Source of the DNA: Roseovarius sp. | GTDB taxonomy: Bacteria > Pseudomonadota > Alphaproteobacteria > Rhodobacterales > Rhodobacteraceae | DNA: 64,000 nt | Assembly (NCBI GenBank): GCA_027493545.1 | Contig: JAOSKR010000004.1 | Location: 124,001-188,000 of the forward strand | Reading direction: 5' to 3' | Shown here: piece after piece, positions 1-12,014 of the stretch | Layout of the letters: the number at the start of each line of letters is the position of its first letter | Numbering within the stretch: position 1 is the first letter of the stretch | Notes under the pieces: model-generated | The model's input: only the letters and a program-made list of their open reading frames with translations | What the model was told of the DNA's origin: nothing | Databases searched by the model: none | Made by a program: the position numbers and the translations under genes

Positions 1-99
1 CAGGACCGAGCGGAACCCCGCCCCGGCGATCTCGTGCATGTGCGCCTCGTCGATCTGCGGCGAGACGGTGAAACGGTCGGTCAGGTGACGCAGGTCCAT
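1..99 (-). CDS. TIGR01244-family phosphatase/sulfurtransferase-like protein, 5' end only
   Basis: Only the first 33 codons are in the window; the gene runs off the left edge. Read on the minus strand from ATG at 99, the protein begins [16 protein letters not shown] and continues into [17 protein letters not shown]. This matches the usual N-terminus of the small DUF442/TIGR01244 family (a fold related to dual-specificity phosphatases, sometimes fused to beta-lactamase-like hydrolases). A GGGAG ribosome site lies about 8 bases before the ATG. It is divergent from the oxoprolinase gene, with about 125 bases between the starts. The substrate is unknown, and the catalytic cysteine loop would lie outside the window. 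Confidence 0.7.
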   Translation of the reverse strand, partial: MDLRHLTDRFTVSPQIDEAHMHEIAGAGFRSVL

Positions 100-223
100 C
101 CGATTGCTCCCTTCGCGGCTCTGGCCATGGTTCTGCACCCGAACGCCCCCGCATTTCAATGGCGGCGTTGACATTCATGGGATCGGCCCCAAACCTGTCC
201 GGACCCGCAAGACGGAGCATGGC

Positions 224-3811
<3,588 letters not shown>

Positions 3812-3850
3812 AGCCGGCGCCGGCAATTCCTACGTCAGGGGGACGACGCG

Positions 3851-3872
3851 CCCCGCCCATTGACGGGCGGGG
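3851..3872. other. GC-rich hairpin between oxoprolinase and coiled-coil gene
   Basis: Perfect 8-bp inverted repeat, CCCCGCCC and GGGCGGGG, around a 6-base loop. It lies 40 bases after the oxoprolinase stop and about 35 bases before the next start. There is no T run on either side, so it is a weak candidate for an intrinsic terminator; it could be a processing or attenuation hairpin. Confidence 0.45.
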
Positions 3873-3907
3873 ATGACAAAGCGACACGAAACACGGAGAC
3901 TTGAGTG

Positions 3908-4195
3908 ATGGACGACAAACAAGCCTATCAGAAGAAGCTCCAGGCCAGCCTCGACGAATGGCAGGCCAATATCGACAAGCTCAGGGCGCAGGCCCGGCAG
4001 GCGCAGGCCGACGCCCGGATCGGCTATGAGGAGCAGATCGCCGAGTTGCGCAAGCGGCGCGACGAGATGGAAAAGCAACTCGAAGAGTTGCGCGCCTCGC
4101 AAAGCGCCGCCTGGTCGGACGTGAAGGCGGGCGTCGAGAAAGCCTGGGACGACATGAACAAGGCCATGCAGGACGCCTGGAACCGCTTCGGCTGA
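3908..4195 (+). CDS. Small coiled-coil protein, function unknown
   Basis: A 95-aa soluble, highly charged protein (MDDKQAYQKKLQASLDEWQ...). Heptad-like repeats run through nearly the whole length, with Lys/Glu/Gln/Ala-rich segments such as EEQIAELRKRRDEMEKQLEEL, then an amphipathic tail ending AWDDMNKAMQDAWNRFG. No signal peptide or membrane segment. Similar short coiled-coil proteins occur in many proteobacteria and are sometimes called stress-response coiled-coil proteins; no activity can be assigned. Start could be GTG 3905 or ATG 3908; GGAG at 3895-3898 suits both. It is convergent with moaE, whose stop is 3 bases away. Confidence 0.75.
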   Translation: MDDKQAYQKKLQASLDEWQANIDKLRAQARQAQADARIGYEEQIAELRKRRDEMEKQLEELRASQSAAWSDVKAGVEKAWDDMNKAMQDAWNRFG

Positions 4196-4198
4196 AGC

Positions 4199-4643
4199 CT
4201 ACCAGCGTTCGAGCGCGACCTCGTCGGCGTCCCTGGCCGCGACCCAGCCGGCCCCGTCCGCGCCGATCTCCTTTTTCCAGAAGGGCGCGCGGGACTTGAG
4301 GTAGTCCATCAGAAACTCGGCGGCCTGAAACGCCTCGGCGCGGTGCGGCGCGGCGGTGGCGACCATCATGATCATTTCCTCGGGGTCGAGCCGCCCGAAA
4401 CGGTGGATCACCAGGATATCGCCAGTCCGCCAGCGTTTTGCCGCCTCGCCTGCGATCGCGCTGATGGCCTTTTTCGGTCATGCCCGGGTAGTGCTCGATC
4501 TCCATCCGTCCCAGCCCGCCTTCGGGCAGGTCGCGCACGATGCCGGCAAAGGTCACCACCGCGCCCATGCCGCGCTGGCGCGAGGCGAACGCCCCGGCCT
4601 CGGCGCCGAAATCGAAGGGCGCGGCCTGAACCCGGATATCCAC
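4199..4643 (-). CDS. moaE: Molybdopterin synthase catalytic subunit, one frame break
   Basis: Large subunit of molybdopterin synthase, which transfers sulfur from MoaD thiocarboxylate to precursor Z (cyclic pyranopterin) in the cytoplasm. The repaired protein is about 147 aa, normal for MoaE. It contains GAVVTFAGIVRD, MEIEHYPGMTEK, then IHRFGRLDPEEMIMMVATAAPHRAEAF and FWKKE, which include the conserved His and Lys region. The frame breaks at the five-T run 4470-4474 (one base too many; coding strand GAAAAAGGCC). Removing one base joins EIEHYPGMTEK to AISAIAGEAAKRW. The start is GTG 4643, 2 bases after the moaD stop, so the two are translationally coupled. It is last in a pgsA-moaD-moaE operon. 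Confidence 0.9.
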
Positions 4644-4645
4644 CC

Positions 4646-4891
4646 TCAGCCCCCCGTCATCGGCGGAAAGAACGCCACTTCGCGCGCGCCGGCGAGCGGC
4701 GCGTCGAAATCGGTGAGTTCCTGATCCACCGCAACCCTGAGCCCCGCAAGATCGGCGAACGCGGCGGCATAGCGTTCCTCGCGCGCGCGCAGTTCCTCGA
4801 CCAGATCGCGCACCGTCCTTGCGGCGGTCTCGACCTTCTCCCTGGGGTGTCCGATACGTTCGCGAACCCAGGCGAAATACAGTACATCCAT
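4646..4891 (-). CDS. moaD: Molybdopterin synthase sulfur carrier subunit
   Basis: An 81-aa ubiquitin-fold sulfur carrier. It begins MDVLYFAWVRERIG and ends PPMTGG. The C-terminal Gly-Gly is the site adenylated by MoeB and converted to a thiocarboxylate for MoaE. Length and terminal motif are typical. It starts 4 bases after the pgsA stop and is followed directly by moaE, so the three genes form one transcription unit. In many Rhodobacterales uvrC precedes pgsA; here the upstream neighbour is livF. Confidence 0.93.
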   Translation of the reverse strand: MDVLYFAWVRERIGHPREKVETAARTVRDLVEELRAREERYAAAFADLAGLRVAVDQELTDFDAPLAGAREVAFFPPMTGG

Positions 4892-4895
4892 AGCT

Positions 4896-5477
4896 TCAGT
4901 CCTTCAGATGGGGCACCGCCTTGCGCAGGTAATCGATGCCGCTTGCCAGTGTCAGCGCGGCGGCCAGCCACAACAGCCACAGCCCCGCATGGCCGGATAT
5001 GACCGCGCCAAGGCACTCCGATCCAAAATAGTGCTCGAAGACGCCTTGTGCAAACAGCACCGCGATGGCAACCATCTGCGCGGTGGTTTTCCACTTGGCC
5101 AGCTGCGTCACCTTCAGCGTGCCGGCGGTGTCGCCCAGATACTCGCGCAGCCCGGCGACAAAGACCTCGCGAAACAGGATCATCGTCGCCGGCAACACCA
5201 GCCAGGGCGACATGCTGGAATAGCCCACGATCACCATGAGCGCGATCACCACCATCGCCTTGTCGGCGATGGGGTCGAGCATGGCGCCCAACCGCGTCGT
5301 CTGTTTCCAGCTGCGCGCCAGGTAGCCGTCGAACCAGTCGGTGATCGCGGCACCGACAAAGAGCAGCAGCGCGAACCAGTCCGCCCACGGGCGGTTGAAA
5401 TAGAGAAACATCACCGCCAGCCCCGGCGCGGCCAGAAGCCTCAGCATGGTCAGCAGGTTGGGGACGGTCCAGGTCAT
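4896..5477 (-). CDS. pgsA: CDP-diacylglycerol-glycerol-3-phosphate 3-phosphatidyltransferase
   Basis: Inner-membrane enzyme that makes phosphatidylglycerol phosphate from CDP-diacylglycerol and glycerol-3-phosphate, the committed step to phosphatidylglycerol. 193 aa with several hydrophobic segments. The CDP-alcohol phosphotransferase signature DG-x2-AR-x8-G-x3-D-x3-D is complete in DGYLARSWKQ and TTRLGAMLDPIADK. The start MTWTVPNLLTMLRLLAAPG is the usual PgsA N-terminus. First gene of pgsA-moaD-moaE; the 199 bases upstream, before the livF stop, should hold its promoter, but no clear -35/-10 was seen. Confidence 0.95.
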   Translation of the reverse strand: MTWTVPNLLTMLRLLAAPGLAVMFLYFNRPWADWFALLLFVGAAITDWFDGYLARSWKQTTRLGAMLDPIADKAMVVIALMVIVGYSSMSPWLVLPATMILFREVFVAGLREYLGDTAGTLKVTQLAKWKTTAQMVAIAVLFAQGVFEHYFGSECLGAVISGHAGLWLLWLAAALTLASGIDYLRKAVPHLKD

Positions 5478-5676
5478 GGGCCCTCTCTAGACCGGATTGC
5501 CTGAAGGGGAAAGGGACGCCTCGGGCAGCGCGGCATCTCCTCTTCCAGGAAAAGGCACCAGTTCCCCGGGCTGCCCGGATTTCATGTTGCCGCGAAATAC
5601 TCCGGGGTCGCCATTGTCGCGCCATTGGTCCGAGAGACAATGACGACGGGCAGAGCCCCGGGGGCTCGCCTCCGGG

Positions 5677-6375
5677 TCAGACGCCGACATAGCGCTTGAC
5701 GATGGCGTGATCGCGCCGCAGCCGTTCGGCCGGCAGCACCTCGCCGCCCTGCCCGTTCTCGATGAAGGCCACGCGGTCGGCCACCGACAGCACCGCGTCG
5801 ACGCGCTGCTCGACCAGCAGGATCGCCACGCCGGCCGCGCGCATCTTGACGATCACCTGCCGGATCGCCTCGATCATCGAGGGCTGCAGCCCCTCGGTGG
5901 GCTCGTCGAGTAACAGCGCCTTGGGGCGCAGGCAGAGCGCGCGGGCGGTGGCCAGCATCTGCTGCTCGCCTCCCGAGAGCGTCTCGGCCCGCTGGTTCAG
6001 GCGTTCGGCCAGCCTCGGGAAAAGCGCCAGCACCTCGTCGCGCACCTCGCGACCCGAGCCGCGCGCCCGCAGCCCGACCTCGAGGTTCTCCGCCACCGTC
6101 AGTCCCGAAAACAGCCGCCGCCCCTGCGGGATGTAGCCGATACCGGCGCGCGGCACCTCGTGCGCGGGCCGGCCGCTCAACGTCTCGCCATCGAGCAAGA
6201 CCCGCCCCGACATCAGCGGCAAGAGCCCCATGATCGCGCGCATGGTCGTGGTCTTGCCGGCGCCGTTGCGGCCCAGCAGGCACAGGATTTCACCCGCCGC
6301 GACGCTCAACGACAGATCGCGCAGCACCTGTGCGCGGCCATAACCGGCACTGATTGCCTGCAGATCCAGCATCAT
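5677..6375 (-). CDS. livF: Branched-chain amino acid type ABC transporter ATPase (LivF)
   Basis: Second ATP-binding subunit of a HAAT-family importer, on the cytoplasmic face. 232 aa with Walker A GRNGAGKTT, Q-loop IPQGRRLF, signature LSGGEQQ, Walker B LLLDEPTEGL and switch His region VEQRV. The start ATGATG overlaps the livG stop (GGATGATG). Last gene of livH-livM-livG-livF. The real substrate may be amino acids, small amides or other polar solutes, because no binding protein is present to help. Confidence 0.92.
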   Translation of the reverse strand: MMLDLQAISAGYGRAQVLRDLSLSVAAGEILCLLGRNGAGKTTTMRAIMGLLPLMSGRVLLDGETLSGRPAHEVPRAGIGYIPQGRRLFSGLTVAENLEVGLRARGSGREVRDEVLALFPRLAERLNQRAETLSGGEQQMLATARALCLRPKALLLDEPTEGLQPSMIEAIRQVIVKMRAAGVAILLVEQRVDAVLSVADRVAFIENGQGGEVLPAERLRRDHAIVKRYVGV

Positions 6376-7079
6376 CCGGTCCCCAGATAGGCCGCCTGCA
6401 CGGCGGCGTTTTCGTGGATTTCCCGCGGCGTTCCCTCGGCCAGCAGGCGCCCGAAATCGAGCACGCTCACCCGGTCGGCGGTCTCCATCACCACGTTCAT
6501 GTTGTGCTCGATCAGCAGGACGGTCGCCTCCGTCGCGACCTCGCGCAGCAGCAACTTGAAGCCGGCGATCTCGCCCTCGGCCAGCCCCTGGGTGGGCTCG
6601 TCGAGGATCAGCAGGCGGGGTTTCTGCACCAGCCCCATGGCGATTTCCAGAAGCCGCTGATGGCCGTAGCTGAGGTTGCCCGCCTCCTCGCCCTCGCGGC
6701 CCAACAGCCCCACCCGCGCCAGCGTCTCATCGACCGCGCGCGCCACCGCACGGCCCCTGAGCCGCCGGCGGGCGGCCAGTGCCACGTTCTCGGCCACGTC
6801 GAGGCGGGCAAAGACCGAGGTGATCTGAAAGGTATAGGCCATGCCGCGCAGGATGCGCTTGTGCGCCGGCAACGCGGTGACGTCGGCGCCGTCGAAATGC
6901 ACCCGGCCCGCATCCGGCGCGATGCGGCCGCAGATCATGCCCACGAACGTCGTCTTGCCGGCGCCGTTGGGCCCGATGAGCGCGCGCACCTCGCCTTCGC
7001 TCAGGTCGAAATCCACCTTGTCGACGGCCTTCAGCCCGCCGAACCGCTTCGACAGCCCCCGGGTGGAAAGCAGCGTCAT
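6372..7079 (-). CDS. livG: Branched-chain amino acid type ABC transporter ATPase (LivG)
   Basis: First ATP-binding subunit of the same importer. 235 aa starting MTLLSTRGLSKRFGGLKAV. Walker A GPNGAGKTT, signature NLSYGHQ, Walker B LLILDEPTQGL, and IEHNM for the switch region. The ATG overlaps the livM stop as ATGA, so start and coupling are clear. LSYGHQ differs slightly from the usual LSYGQQ but is common in LivG. Distinct from UrtD of urea importers. Confidence 0.92.
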   Translation of the reverse strand: MTLLSTRGLSKRFGGLKAVDKVDFDLSEGEVRALIGPNGAGKTTFVGMICGRIAPDAGRVHFDGADVTALPAHKRILRGMAYTFQITSVFARLDVAENVALAARRRLRGRAVARAVDETLARVGLLGREGEEAGNLSYGHQRLLEIAMGLVQKPRLLILDEPTQGLAEGEIAGFKLLLREVATEATVLLIEHNMNVVMETADRVSVLDFGRLLAEGTPREIHENAAVQAAYLGTG

Positions 7080-7991
7080 GGCAGCCCCCGCCAGAGCCGC
7101 CGGCGCGCCTCGCCCATCAGCCCCTGCGGCGCGAAGAGCGTGAGCAGGACCAGCACCACCCCCGCGATCAGCATGTAGGCAGTGGTGATGCCGGAACTCA
7201 GGTCGATCAGGTAGAACATGAAGAGCGTGCCGACAAACGGGCCCAGCACCGTTCCGGCCCCGCCCAGCAGCACCCACAAGAGCGGCAGGATCGAATACTG
7301 CACACTGGCGAAGCTCGCCCCGGTATTGCCGAAAAGCAGGCCATAGCTCGCTCCCGCCGCGGCCGAGATCGCACCCGAGACCACCATCGCGCCGAGCTTG
7401 CGCGCGAACGTGTCGTAGCCCAGCATGCGCACCCGTTCCTCGTTCTCGCGGATCGCCACCAGCGTCCGGCCGAAGGGCGTGCGCACCAGCCACAGGCAGA
7501 CCAGCAGGCAGACCGAAAAAAAGCACCCAGGCGGCGAAATAGCGGTTCTCCGGCGCGCTGAGGTCGATCCCCCACAACACCCGATGCGCCCGGGCGATGA
7601 CGAACCCCTCGTCGCCGCGCGTGATCTCGCTGAAATAGAGGATGGTGAAATAGCCCGCCTGCGCGAACATCAGCGTCACGATCATGAAGGCTACGCCGGC
7701 GGTCCTGAGCGCCAGAAGCCCCAGCCCCAGCGCCACCGCCGCGCCGGCCGCGATGCCGACGATCAGCGCCGGCGCCGGCGCAAGGTCCGCGTGCTGGATG
7801 CTCAGCCCCATGCCGTACATGCCGGCGGCAAAGAAGAGCGCGTGCCCGAGGCTCAAGAGCCCGGTATAGCCGAACAGGACATTGTAGCCGATGGCATAGG
7901 CGGCCAGCACCATGATCCGCGCCAGATTGCCGTGGTGATAGGCGGGCAGGACGAACTGCGCCGCGAAGAGCACCGCCGAGGAGCCCGCCAT
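7076..7991 (-). CDS. livM: Branched-chain amino acid type ABC permease (LivM), one frame break
   Basis: Membrane permease subunit, about 304 aa after repair. Several hydrophobic segments and the family motif NVLFGYTGLLSLGHALFFAAG are present. The C-terminal half includes TPFGRTLVAIRENEERVRMLG and ends RRRLWRGLP. The frame breaks at the seven-A run 7516-7522 (one extra base): repaired, FAAWVLF continues as SVCLLVCLWLVRTPFGR. The 5' end is uncertain. ATG 7991 is used here, but an ATG at 8022 overlaps the livH stop as ATGA and would reach this frame if one G were removed from the GGGGG just after it, adding about 10 residues. Confidence 0.85.
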
Positions 7992-8018
7992 GCACCGCCA
8001 GCACGCGCGCGCCCCCGC

Positions 8019-8945
8019 TCATGCCGTGCGCGTCCCGAAGAGGCCCTGCGGGCGAAAGACCAGCACCAGCCCGACCAGCAGCGTGGCCGGGATCTTGGCC
8101 AGCGTCGGCGAGAAGAAGACCGAGATGATGCCGTCCGACAGCCCGATCAGCACCGCTGCAACCACCGTGCCGGGCAGGCTGCCCAAGCCGCCGATGATGA
8201 CGACGATGAAGGAGAGAAGCAGCGGGTCGGTTCCCATCAGGTAATGCGCCTGGCTGATCGGCACGATCAGCACCGCCGCCAGCGCCGCCAGCCCCGCACC
8301 GATACCAAAGACCAGCGCATAGACCCGCTCGACCGGGATGCCGAAGGCCAACGCCATCTCGCGGTCGGCCTGGGTGGCGCGCATCAGAAGGCCGATGCGC
8401 GTGTGCGTCATCATCATGCGCACGCCCCCAGCACCACCGCCGCCGCGGCGATCACGAAGAGCTTGTAGCTGGTGGTCGCCAGCCCCCAAGGATAATAGAT
8501 CGCCGGCCCGCGCTCGCCCCATTCCAGCCACGGCAGCGCCAGGCGCTGGTTGAAGGGCGCCTCGACCGGGCGCGCGTCGGGGCCGTAGGTCATCAGCGTC
8601 ACCTGCTGGATGATGTAGAGCAGCCCGATGGTGGCGACGATGGTGCGCTCGGGGTCGTAGGCGATGCGCTTGAGGATGGTCATGTCGGCCGCCACCGCGA
8701 TCGCACCGACCGCCAGCGGGGCAATGACCAGCGCGGCGACAAAGCCCGAGGGCGGGATGCCCGCCCAGGGTCTGCGCCACGTACCAGGCGATCACCGCGC
8801 CCAGCATGAAGAATTCGCCATGGGCGATGTTGACCACCCGCATCACCCCGAACACGAGGCTGAGGCCCACCGCCGTCAGCGCGAGCACCGCCGCCGTGAC
8901 CGCGCCCTCGAGCGAGGCCAGAAAGATATAGGGGCCGAGATCCAT
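8019..8945 (-). CDS. livH: Branched-chain amino acid type ABC permease (LivH), two frame breaks
   Basis: Membrane permease subunit, about 308 aa after repair. It starts MDLGPYIFLASLEGAVTAAV and contains GLSLVFGVMRVVNIAHGEFFMLGA, the LivH hallmark, then MRATQADREMALAFGIPVERVYALVFG and IIGGLGSLPGT near the C-terminus. Break 1 at about 8757-8768: one extra base after AQTLGG, frame resumes IPPSGFVAALV. Break 2 at about 8421-8429, beside a five-C run: one base missing after VVLGA, frame resumes RMMMTHTRIGLL. First gene of the liv cluster. No substrate-binding protein lies upstream; the next gene is a cation efflux protein. Confidence 0.86.
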   Translation of the reverse strand: MDLGPYIFLASLEGAVTAAVLALTAVGLSLVFGVMRVVNIAHGEFFMLGAVIAWYVAQTLGGHPALGLCRRAGHCPAGGRCDRGGGRHDHPQAHRLRPRAHHRRHHRAALHHPAGDADDLRPRRAPGRGALQPAPGAAVAGMGRARAGDLLSLGAGDHQLQALRDRRGGGGAGGVRMMMTHTRIGLLMRATQADREMALAFGIPVERVYALVFGIGAGLAALAAVLIVPISQAHYLMGTDPLLLSFIVVIIGGLGSLPGTVVAAVLIGLSDGIISVFFSPTLAKIPATLLVGLVLVFRPQGLFGTRTA

Positions 8946-9086
8946 GTCGCGCCAAGGATTGCCCCGGCGCGCGGTCTGGGCAAGGGAAATGCGGCACGCG
9001 GGGCGCGAGGGCGCAAGCGGCAAGGTCGCGCGCGCCCGGCCTCGTGATTGCCGGGTGCCATCCGGCGGGCGGACATGGCGACCCCG

Positions 9087-10029
9087 TCAGTGCCCGTGTC
9101 CGGGGTTCTCCGACCCGCCGCAACCGTAAAGATCGGCATGGCGGTGGGCGTGGTCGGCATCCTCGAATTCCAGGCTGGAATGGCCGATGCCGAAACGGTC
9201 CCTGAGGCGTGCCTTGATCTCGGCCTTGATGTCCTCGATCCGGTCCCAGCCGTTTGCGTCCAGCACCACATGACAGTCGAGCGCCGCCTCGTGTTCGTGC
9301 ATCTGCCACAGGTGGACGTGGTGGACGTCGCGCACTCCATCGACCCCCGCGCATCGCCTCGACCACGGCGGCGTTGTCGATGTCGGGCGGGCTGCCCAGC
9401 ATCAGGGTGCGGACCGGCCCGCCGATCTCGGAAAGCGAGAGATAGAGGACGTAGAGCGCGATCCCGATGGTGATCGCCGGATCGACCCACGCGGCATCAA
9501 AGAGGATGATCAGCACGCCGCCGACGATCACCGCGACCGAGGCCAGCGCATCCGAGAGGTTGTGCAGGAAAAGCGCGCGGATGTTCACGCTGTCCTTCTG
9601 CATCGTCCATGTCAGCGCCGCCGTCAGGGCATCGACCGCCAGCGCCACACAGGCGATGATCACCACCGTCCAGCCCCTGACCTCGGGCGGATCGAAGAGC
9701 CGCATTCCGCCCTCGTAGATCAGGTAGAGCCCGACCAGAATGAGCGTGGTGTAGTTGATCAGCGCAGCCACGATCTCGATCCGGCCATAGCCGAAGGTCA
9801 TACGCGCGTCCGCCGGACGTCGTGCGATCTTGCGCGCGGCAAAGGCGATCGCCAGCGACGCCATGTCCGACAGGTTATGGAGCGCGTCCGCGATCAGGGC
9901 GAGACTGCCGGCGAATATGCCGCCGGCGACCTGCGCCACGGTCAGGAGGCCGTTGGCCCAGATCGCGATGACGACCCGCCTGTCGCCCGATGCCGGGTCG
10001 AGATGCGCGTGGCCGTGATCGTGCGGCAT
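9087..10029 (-). CDS. Cation diffusion facilitator (Zn/Co/Cd efflux, CzcD/ZitB type), one frame break
   Basis: Inner-membrane proton-coupled metal exporter, about 313 aa repaired. The His-rich N-terminus (MPHDHGHAH) is followed by about six transmembrane segments. The metal-site HxxxD motifs ALHNLSDMAS (TM2) and LHNLSDALAS (TM5) favour zinc. The cytoplasmic C-terminal domain has VHHVHLWQMHEHEAALDCHVV and a His-rich end (DADHAHRHADLYGC, PGHGH). The frame breaks at the five-C run 9344-9348: one G too many on the coding strand after EAMRG; repaired GVDGVRDVHHVHLW. ATG 10029 is preferred because AGGAG lies 7 bases upstream; ATG 10044 is possible. Confidence 0.9.
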
Positions 10030-10135
10030 CGGGTGGCTCCTCATCGCTCCGGTCCGGGGGCAGGGTCGGAGGTTTGGCGGCGGATGTCCACAGCGAGGGG
10101 CGCAAGTTGCAGGAGGCGGCCCGTGCCAGTGCCGT

Positions 10136-10657
10136 TCAGGCGGCGCTCCGGCGTTCGGAAATTCGCGCGCGCAACCAAGCGCCCAGATCGGCCGCCAGCG
10201 GGCGCGCCTCGATCGCCATGCCGCCGGAGAATTCCATGAAGGCATCGCGGTTGAGGGCGTTGAGCCCGGCCAGGACCGGGATCTCGCGCGCCACCGCCTC
10301 GGCGATGGTCGGACGCAGGCCGCGGCCCTCGGCCTCGTGCTTGCCGAACTTGTTAACGATCAGGCAATCGGCGTCCCGGGCCAGTTCCGCCTCGACCATC
10401 GCGACCGCCGTCTCGAGCGCGTCGGGATCGAGCCGGCAGCCCCGCGCCCCGCGCCCGAGCGTCTGGGAGATGCGGATCACCGGTCCGTCGGGCAGCACCT
10501 TGACGTCCATGTCGCAGGGGCCGGCGTCGGCGCATTCGGTGTTGATCTGGACGATGCCGGCCGGGCGAAACCCGTCCCGGATCAGCGATTGCGCAACCCC
10601 GAAGAGGAGCTGGTCGATATCACCGCGCCCGGGTGCCATGGTGTAGGCGATGCTCAT
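10136..10657 (-). CDS. DUF2478 protein of the nitrate/molybdenum block
   Basis: A 173-aa soluble protein, similar in overall pattern to DUF2478 proteins, which are found near molybdate and Moco genes in alphaproteobacteria and are distantly related to THEP1-like nucleotide-binding proteins. Features seen: N-terminal strand MSIAYTMAPGRGDIDQLL, RPAGIVQINTE, a Cys pair (CADAGPCDMDV), RISQTLGRGARGCRLDP, and DCLIVNKFGKHEAEGRG followed by RPTIAEAVAREIPVLAGL. The NKFGKxE segment resembles a P-loop-type strand-end motif, but no classical Walker A is visible. ATG 10657 has a strong GGAGG site. It is 13 bases after the moeA stop and is the last gene of the nar accessory operon. Function unknown; a role in Mo handling is inferred from context only. 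Confidence 0.7.
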   Translation of the reverse strand: MSIAYTMAPGRGDIDQLLFGVAQSLIRDGFRPAGIVQINTECADAGPCDMDVKVLPDGPVIRISQTLGRGARGCRLDPDALETAVAMVEAELARDADCLIVNKFGKHEAEGRGLRPTIAEAVAREIPVLAGLNALNRDAFMEFSGGMAIEARPLAADLGAWLRARISERRSAA

Positions 10658-10670
10658 ATCCTCAACCTCC

Positions 10671-11951
10671 TCAATTCCGCGAAAAGGGCTGGAACTCGAC
10701 CAGCGCCCCGGCGGGCAGGACATCGGTCTCGGCCGGCAGCAGGATCAGCCCGTCGGCCCGCGGCAGCGGCGCGACACGGCCGGAATGGATGGCATCGTCG
10801 AACGTCACGACCTCCCTGCCCTCGGCATCGAACCCCGCCAGGGTGGCGGGGCGCAGCTCGCACCGGCCCGGCTTGCGGCGAATCGCATCGGCGGTCACCA
10901 CGTGTCGCCGTGGCGTGGCGGCCGGATGCTCGCCCGCGAGGCGGCGGACCAGCGCCGTGCCGAAGAGCTGCCATGTGACATAGGCCGACAGCGGGTTGCC
11001 CGGAAGACCGAGCCAGTACGCCCGCCCCAGCCGCCCGAACGAGACCGGCTTGCCGGGCTTGACCGCGACCCCGCTGAACAGAACCTCGGCCCCGAGATCG
11101 GCCAGCGCCGGTTTCACATGATCCTCTTCACCGACCGAGATGCCGCCGGTGGTGACCACCAGATCGGCACGGCCGGCGATGTCGGCCAGTTGCCGGGCCA
11201 GCGCCTCGCGCCTGTCGGCGCCCGAGGCGACCGCGACCAGTTCGGCCCCCGTCTCTGCCAGCGTGGCGGAAAAGAGCGGCGTGTTGATGTCCCAGATCTG
11301 CGCTGCATCGCGCCGCGTGCCCGCCTGGCAAACCTCGTCGCCGGTCACCAGCAAACCCACGCGCAAGCACCGGTGGACGACGACACGCCCCTGCCCCGCC
11401 GCCGCACAGGCGGCGATCTCGCGCGGGCCGAGGCGGCGGCCGGCCTTCAGCACCGTCTCGCCGGCGGCCATGTCGCTGCCGGCACGGCGGATGTTGAGGC
11501 CGGGCGAGGGTTTGCGGGTCAGGGTCACGCGCTCGCCCTCGCGGCGCACGTCTTCCTGCATCACCACCGCATCGGCGCCCTCGGGTATCGGCGCGCCGGT
11601 GAATATCCGCGCCGCCCTGAGGCCACCGACCGGGGCGGCGGCCGCCTGCCCGGCGGGGATGCGCCCCGCGACCGCCAGCGTCCATGGCCCCTCGCCGGTC
11701 AGGGCGCCGGTGGCGACAGCATAGCCGTCCATCGCCGCATTGTCGAAGGGCGGCGCCGTGGCCTGCGACCGCACTGCCCGAGCCAGCACCCGGCCAAGCG
11801 CCGCCGGCAGCGCGACCTCTTCGGTCTCACCGACCGCGGCCGCGTTCGCCGCGATGCACGCCAGCGCCTCGTCGACGGAAACCAGCCTCGTGGCGGGTCC
11901 GGGCGCGTCGCAGCCGCAGCCCGCTCTCGCAAGGGGTTGCAGCAGGCTCAT
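10671..11951 (-). CDS. moeA: Molybdopterin molybdenumtransferase
   Basis: Inserts molybdate into adenylated molybdopterin to make Moco. 426 aa, normal length. Motifs: PPFDNAAMDGYAV (N-terminal), IFTGAPIPEGADAVVMQED, VGLLVTGDEVCQAG, TTGGISVGEEDHVK and LGLPGNPLSAYVTW, followed by the C-terminal domain IV. An N-terminal cysteine-rich patch, RAGCGCDAPG, is unusual but of unknown meaning. It lies within the nar accessory operon between the hemerythrin-like gene and the DUF2478 gene, so Moco supply may be co-induced with nitrate reductase. Confidence 0.94.
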   Translation of the reverse strand: MSLLQPLARAGCGCDAPGPATRLVSVDEALACIAANAAAVGETEEVALPAALGRVLARAVRSQATAPPFDNAAMDGYAVATGALTGEGPWTLAVAGRIPAGQAAAAPVGGLRAARIFTGAPIPEGADAVVMQEDVRREGERVTLTRKPSPGLNIRRAGSDMAAGETVLKAGRRLGPREIAACAAAGQGRVVVHRCLRVGLLVTGDEVCQAGTRRDAAQIWDINTPLFSATLAETGAELVAVASGADRREALARQLADIAGRADLVVTTGGISVGEEDHVKPALADLGAEVLFSGVAVKPGKPVSFGRLGRAYWLGLPGNPLSAYVTWQLFGTALVRRLAGEHPAATPRRHVVTADAIRRKPGRCELRPATLAGFDAEGREVVTFDDAIHSGRVAPLPRADGLILLPAETDVLPAGALVEFQPFSRN

Positions 11952-12014
11952 GATGCTGCCTCGCTGTGAAAGGCCTCGCGCGCCTCCGGCCGGCCGGCAT
12001 CGCGGGCAAGCGGG

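Noticed and set aside
5653-5667. Palindrome GAGCCCC-G-GGGGCTC near the livF stop as a terminator
   Set aside because: The loop would be one base, which cannot form a normal hairpin, and no T run follows.
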